Shown: piece after piece, positions 58,461 to 64,000 of the stretch
How positions within the stretch are numbered: the stretch's first letter is position 1
Layout: each line of letters starts with the position of its first letter
Assembly (NCBI GenBank): GCA_016760335.1
Contig: CM028682.1
Location: 11,798,501 to 11,862,500, forward strand
DNA: 64,000 bases
DNA from: Gastrodia elata
Taxonomy: Eukaryota > Streptophyta > Magnoliopsida > Asparagales > Orchidaceae
Direction of reading: 5' to 3'
Position numbers and translations under genes: made by a program
The notes under the pieces: generated by a model
Database searches by the model: none
What the model was told of the DNA's origin: nothing
Seen by the model: the letters and a program-made list of their open reading frames with translations, nothing else

Positions 58461-61400
58461 TGTGGCGGCCGCCCCTTCTAATCATAAGGCTTAAGGAGTG
58501 GTCGTCACTAAGCACATCTTATACTTAACATTAGATTGGAATTTAAGACTCCAATCCAATCTTAAGAAAAAGAGGTACTTTTCTGAATAAAGTAAAGGTT
58601 AACAATCACTTAATGAGTATCAGAGTGCGGAAGAAAAGTATCAACTGAAGTAAACATCCATACTATAAAATAAAGACATCCAGCTCAGAATATATAGAAT
58701 GCAGGAAAGTAAAGTACAAATAGTTCTGTATTATTACAAATGTTTAAAGTTTAAAGAAAACTGAAATGAAAAGAGTCACTCATCCTCACAAAGTAAAAGT
58801 AAAGCAAGCTAGTGAGACTAAGGTCCCTCAGTAGTCTGGACCTCCTCCTGGATCTGCTCCTCAGTAGGCTCAATCTCCTCAAAAAGCTCAGAATCTACCA
58901 TTATCAATTTCATAATGGTAGGGCCCCAGCCAATAAAAGAAAATCTAGTTAGACAAAATGTCTAAGTAGATTTTAAGGTAATGAATTTTAATGTATTTTA
59001 ATGACATCACAACTGAAATTAAGCAAAACATAGTGGTAAAGCACAAAGAAAGGCAAGAACAAGTCAGGAGGTAGAAACATACCTCAACTCAGGCTGCAAT
59101 ACAAGGTAAGTAAAGTACAAGGTAAATCTACTAAGTACAAAGAAAAGTCATAAAGAATATGATCAAACTAACATGCCAGTATAGTATAAGTAAAAGTACT
59201 GTACTGAAAATATAAAGTCTAGCATCCTAACATGCGCTTAAGTGAGTAAAACGGCTGACATACAAAAAGTTCTGAAATGTAAAGGAACTGCAGAAAATGA
59301 AAAAAATATGAAAGAAAAAAAATGTACTACAATAGTAAAGTAAAGTAAGTCTGAAAGGTAAGGAAAGTATGTAAAGTAACTGTAAAATATCTGAAATGTA
59401 AATGTAAGTAATGTTTATTAAATTACTGTACTTTTAAGATACTCTTACTTAGTCTGCCAAAAAGTAAAGTCCATCAGGTAATCTAGGAGAAACATCCCAG
59501 ATTAAAGTAAAGTTCATCCAAAAGAGGCATCTAGGAGAAACATCCCAGATCCTAAAGTAAATCTACAAAGTATCTAAAGGGCATATAGGAGAAACATCCC
59601 AATACCAAAGTAAAGTACCATAGGAGAAATTCTCTAGGCAAAAGCAGTCCTAAAGTAAAGTTATACTAAGTGGCAGGCTAAGTAAAACATAAACCACAAG
59701 TATTATGTTGTTTATTAATGTTTCTTTTAATGTTATGCATATGACATGTGAATGAAACTCAAAGTATGATATAAAGTAAGTATCAAGTATTCAAGTATAT
59801 CCAAAGGTATAAAAAGGTTCAAATGACAAGGAAAGCATAGCAGTTCAAATCAAAGAAATAAATAGCACTACACAAACTTTGAGAAATCACCTATTTTCTA
59901 ATTTAAACATTCTAACTACTCTAAATTACATAAGATTCAGAATCATAAATTCTTATACTGTCAGTAACTTAGAATCACGAATCTACATGTTGAACATAAT
60001 TAGGATTAGCTACGTCCTAATTATAAATGAATCAAATGTCGCCTATAAAGTTAAATAAGTAAATTAATCGTCCTAACTTGTTATTTTATAAAAACTCATT
60101 CAAATCTTGATTAGCCAAATCAAGATTTAAGGGATTTAGAATCAAATTCCAAAGAATGAAGTTTAATTCTTAATCACAAGGCTATCCTAAAGGACTAGGT
60201 TTAATCCCATCTCACAGATTAAATATTAAGGCAAATCCTATTGAATTAAGTCATATTCAATAGGATAGATCTCTAATCCAAATTTTAATATTAAAAGACC
60301 AAATAATCAATTAATAAACTATGAAAAATCTAATAAACTAGTAAGATCAAGGTTTCACCTTAATGAGTAACCCACTTTACCCATTAGATGAATTATAACC
60401 TAAGATCTAATCCTATTCTTAGGAATTAAGGCTCTTAGATACTAAGAGTGTCACTCAGACACACATCCTAACTAAAGTTATAAGACCTAAAGGATGATCT
60501 AAGAAGTTCAAAGGAAGTGAAATTTTTTTCATAATTTACTTAAATTTTATTTAAGACTTAACTTAGGGTTTTCTTCAATTTTCTAATTTAAGGCTTAGAA
60601 TTATTTAAATTATAGTTTAAATCACTTTAATTACTATTTGATATGATTTAGAGATGAAATTAGGTCTTAATTTCATTAAACCCTAATTTTGGGCAAAAAG
60701 ATTATTTTGCCCCTACTTAAGGGTCTAAATTTCACCTTTATGAATTATGACTTAATTCTGAATTTTAATGATGTGAAATGATTACTTACTGTCTAATATG
60801 AGTTTAGACAATAAGTTCATTAATTTTGGTTAAGAATTAAGCCTTATAGGGTGAAATTAAAGAATTTGACCTATAAGGGCATTTTGGTAAATTTTACCCT
60901 AATAATATATAATTTTTTTGTCAGTTTATTAAAGGTTAAGTCTTAGGCTTTCCATAGAACCTAAAATTATTAAATTCTGATGTGTGTTGGCTAAGTTATA
61001 GCCAAAACAAGTTTTAGGGTTAAAGTGTAATTAAGGGTTCTTAATTAAGGGTCAAAAATCTTAACTTTGTCATTTGGTATCCAAATTGAATAATTTTAGT
61101 GGCTGTATATCACAATTGATCCATTGATTCTAATGACTAGTGGTAGGCTGAATTTGGACTCTATTTGGCTAAGTTATGGCCAAATTAATGTTTTGGGTGA
61201 TTAGTAAGTGATTAGTAAAATTAATCACCCAATCACTAATCTAACCCTACAGTTAGATTTGAATAGGTTCTAGGAGTTCTCTGAAACTTAATTTGTCCAA
61301 TTTGGATTATTAAATTTGCTAATATTCACTAATCAAATTTTAGGGTAATTAGGGGTGATTAGCAAATCTAACCGTTGGATCCTAAATATTTTGGTAGATC

Positions 61401-63306
61401 TCTATAGATTAGGTTTTGCTGATCTAAATTGGTATTTGGATCACTAATTTGGAGCTAAGATGACCAACTTATGGTCATTTGAAGTTCTAGGGTTAATTAG
61501 GGTAATTAGGGTTAGGTCCTAAATGTCATTAGTCACATGCTAATCCAAACAGCAAAGTTAATACTACTAGAATATTCCATAGGGTTTTGTGAGTATTTTA
61601 AGACCCCAATCAATAGGTTTGGATTAAGGGTTGCAAAGTTATGACTAATTGAAGATTTGTGATATTTTGTAATTTAATTAATACCCCTAAATGTCACTAG
61701 GTGATATATTAGTCCTACACCAAAACTAATATTATTATTAAATTCCCTGTATTTTTTTCTGATAAATTTAGTATATTTATTTGTAAAATTTGGACTTGTA
61801 TTTTAAAAGATATGTTTGTCTAAAGTTTGGGGTTTAATTGAATTAATTAAGTCAATTAATCCTTATTAAAATTAATGTTTAGTTATCTCTTTCCTCTATT
61901 TTTAATTAAATAATCTAATATTATTATTTATAATTTAGTAAATTTATTATTATTAATTTTTTTAATTATGCAGGCGGCGGGCCCATGCCAGACACATGAC
62001 AAGCCTAGGTTGGCCAGGGCAGACGGGCGAGTCCCACCTTAAGGCAGAGAAGCCTCAGTGGGATGCGACGCATGCGTGGGCCCCACAGAGTTTACCTCAG
62101 CGCTGGCGCCATGCGGCCCAAAAATTGGTTCCCGGGTTGGACTGGCCCGACTCGGCCTGGGAAGATCTTCTTCTCGACAGCAGGCGCGAGAGGAGGGATT
62201 AAGGCATAAATTTTTAGGGATTTTCCAGCGACGGCCAGCCTCGACTCGCACGGCACCAGGACGAAGATGTCGAGGGCCATCCATTAATATGCTGATTAAC
62301 CCTTGAAATGGTCTAAGGTGTCGATAGGAGTTAACCCTAAAAACTAGGGTTCGAAGCCGATGATATTAACGGTATATACTGTGGATAGTTATCTAAAAAC
62401 AAAGATTTTCGCTAAACCCAATTTGATCAGAAGTATCAATATATCAATCTGTAACATGAAATAATAATTCGAATTGGAATGAACATAAAAGAATAAGAGA
62501 TAGAGGAAAGATCGGTACCTTGTTTTTGACGGTCTGAAATTGCTTAGGCTTCGATCGATTAGTCCCTAGAAATTTCCTCCCCCGTCGAGTGAAAACATAA
62601 AAGGAGTTTAATTGCATTTTGCGATTTTTTTACTCGCAGAGGCCACGCGCTGCTGGATCCTTCGCATGCGCGACACGCGCCTACTGCGGGGACGAAGGCA
62701 CGAGGGCCGTTCGATCAAATTGATCGAACGGTCCAAATCTGTCAAGGGATCAGACAGCGGTAAGCAGACAGAGTTAGGAAATATGGACGGAAGTTAATAT
62801 ATTGACGGCGCCGGTTAAGTATTTAATAAACTAATATTTATTACTTAATTAATTTATATCTATTTTATTAATATAATAGAATTAATTATTATGCTTAGAA
62901 AAATCCTGATAAATCACACCTAGCTAAATGAGAGGTGGGGAATGCAACGGCGCGAACGGATTTTTGTTTTGACGAGTATTTAATTATCTCAATTTTCGGG
63001 GTATTTAAATAATATTAAAATATTCGATGAAAATTCCACGACTTCCAAATGCCTCCAAAACATCACCCCTAGCTAATTTGGGGGTGGTGAACGCAATGGT
63101 GAAGTCAGATTTTAAGTTCGAGGTCTAAATAAAAAATCAATTTCAAGGGTTTTGGAATTTTCCAGAAATCAAGATTTGTTCCATTTGATTCCTGATTTGA
63201 TCCAGATCTTGGAAGTAGGTTCTAAATAACTTAATTAAAAGACTAGAACCATAATTAGGACTTGGATTAGTCCTAATTGACCAAAGTAACAACCTGGGTT
63301 GTTACA
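58461..63306 (-). mobile_element. Solo LTR, family B, minus orientation
   Basis: A 4846-bp LTR from TGTGGCGGCCGCC to CCTGGGTTGTTACA with no internal region, flanked by a perfect 5-bp duplication CAAAG (58456-58460 and 63307-63311). Satellite lies on both sides. The left terminus matches 10238. The right end shares CCTAGCTAATTTGGGGGTGG with family A LTRs. It was presumably left by recombination between two LTRs. GC-rich stretches at 61970-62290 and 62620-62810 make short ORFs that I do not credit. Confidence 0.92.
59485..59640 (-). repeat. Short tandem repeats in the solo LTR
   Basis: Four copies of AGGAGAAACATCCCA or a close variant start at 59485, 59533, 59587 and 59622 (spacings 48, 54, 35) within AAAGTAAAGT-rich DNA, about 1 kb from the LTR end. 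Confidence 0.75.
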
Positions 63307-63311
63307 CAAAG

Positions 63312-64000
63312 GGACCTTAAAATACCAAAACTGTGAAATTTTGGCCATTTAAGCCAAAACTGGGCAGTTTTTAAGAAATTCTAGGCATTTTGCAATTTTA
63401 GGCGCTGCAGCGCACTAAATCGCGCCAGAGCGCTTTTCGAGCAGTAGCGTGCGAGAGCAATTTTTGCGCTGCAGCGCGCGGTAGCTATTTTTGCGTGGCA
63501 ATGTGCGACTAAAATAGGTTCACATTTGATATAATTCAGTCCCAATAGGGTCCTAAGGACCTTAAAATACAAAACCGGGAAGTTTTGTCCATTTTAGTCA
63601 AAGCTAGGCAATTTTTAAGAAATTCTAAGCATTTTGCAATTTCAGGCACTGTAGCGCGCTGAATCGCGTTGGAGCGCTTTTTGAGCGGTAGCGCTTTTTG
63701 CGCTGCAGTTTTCGGGAGCTCTTTTCACGCGGTAGTGCGCAGTATCGCTTTTCGCGCTCTAGCGCGTGATTAAAATATGTTCATATTTGATATAATTCTA
63801 TCCCACTAGGGTCCTAGAGACCATAAGATACCAAAACAGGGAAATTTTAGCAATTTCAGTCAAAATGGGCACTTTTTAAAAAATTCTAGCCATTTTGCAA
63901 TTTCAGGCGCTGCAGCGCTCTAAATCATGCTGGAGCGCTTTTCGCGCGGTAGAGCGCAGTAGCGCTTTTCATGCAGCAGTGCACAGCTAAAATTGGTTCA
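63312..64000. repeat. Satellite array, block 3, runs off the window
   Basis: Resumes in the same monomer phase (GGGACCTTAAAATACC) after the solo LTR. Further boxes are at about 63517 and 63779, and a partial one ends at 64000. The array is therefore longer than seen here. Confidence 0.93.

Noticed and set aside
61996..62306. Overlapping GC-rich ORFs of 60-80 codons
   Set aside because: Several frames are open at once in a GC island of the solo LTR; no domain is visible.
38389..64000. CRISPR-like array
   Set aside because: The repeats are directly adjacent satellite monomers without spacers, in plant DNA.

Overview
The window is plant nuclear DNA made almost entirely of transposable elements and one satellite array. 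I see no host protein gene, rRNA or tRNA. The organism call rests on Ty3/Gypsy lineages found in flowering plants: chromodomain-bearing Tekay/Del-like chromoviruses primed by initiator tRNA-Met, and an Athila-type element. I cannot name a species. No element keeps an intact gag-pol. The setting looks like old, probably methylated heterochromatin, since most in-frame stops could come from C-to-T or G-to-A changes.

Layout. 1-1241 is the end of a plus-oriented LTR. 1242-3340 is degenerate LTR-like DNA. 3373-6930 is a decayed plus-strand Tekay-like internal region (small upstream ORF, gag, PR, RT, RNase H; integrase absent). 6951-10237 is AT-rich and unassigned. A deep nest starts at 10238. A minus-oriented LTR (10238-12480, 'family B') is broken by another minus-oriented LTR (12481-15955, 'family A'). 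That one is broken by an Athila element (15956-37747). The Athila RNase H region is broken by a complete family A element (21692-33160). The Athila 3' LTR is broken at 37748 by a further minus-oriented LTR ('family D').

From 38389 to the window end the background is a GC/AT-alternating satellite (commonest spacing about 218 bp). It carries two insertions: a complete minus-strand element with roughly 5 kb LTRs ('family C', 41900-56149) and a family B solo LTR with a perfect target duplication (58461-63306). The right-hand remainders of the outer insertions should lie beyond base 64000.

Points of most interest. (1) The family C element and the left relic both carry an 84-88 nt insertion at the same place between gag and protease. 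It has intron-like borders and an in-frame stop just inside; family A lacks it. This suggests splicing could set the Gag to Gag-Pol ratio. (2) The same two elements share a coding-looking ORF of about 119 codons upstream of gag that I do not recognise. (3) The satellite monomer is clearly related to a segment of the family B LTR at 11540-11690, so the array probably arose from retrotransposon LTR sequence. (4) The family C element has an in-frame deletion joining the start of RT to the integrase core.

Family letters A-D are my own labels. Divergence figures are hand counts over short stretches.
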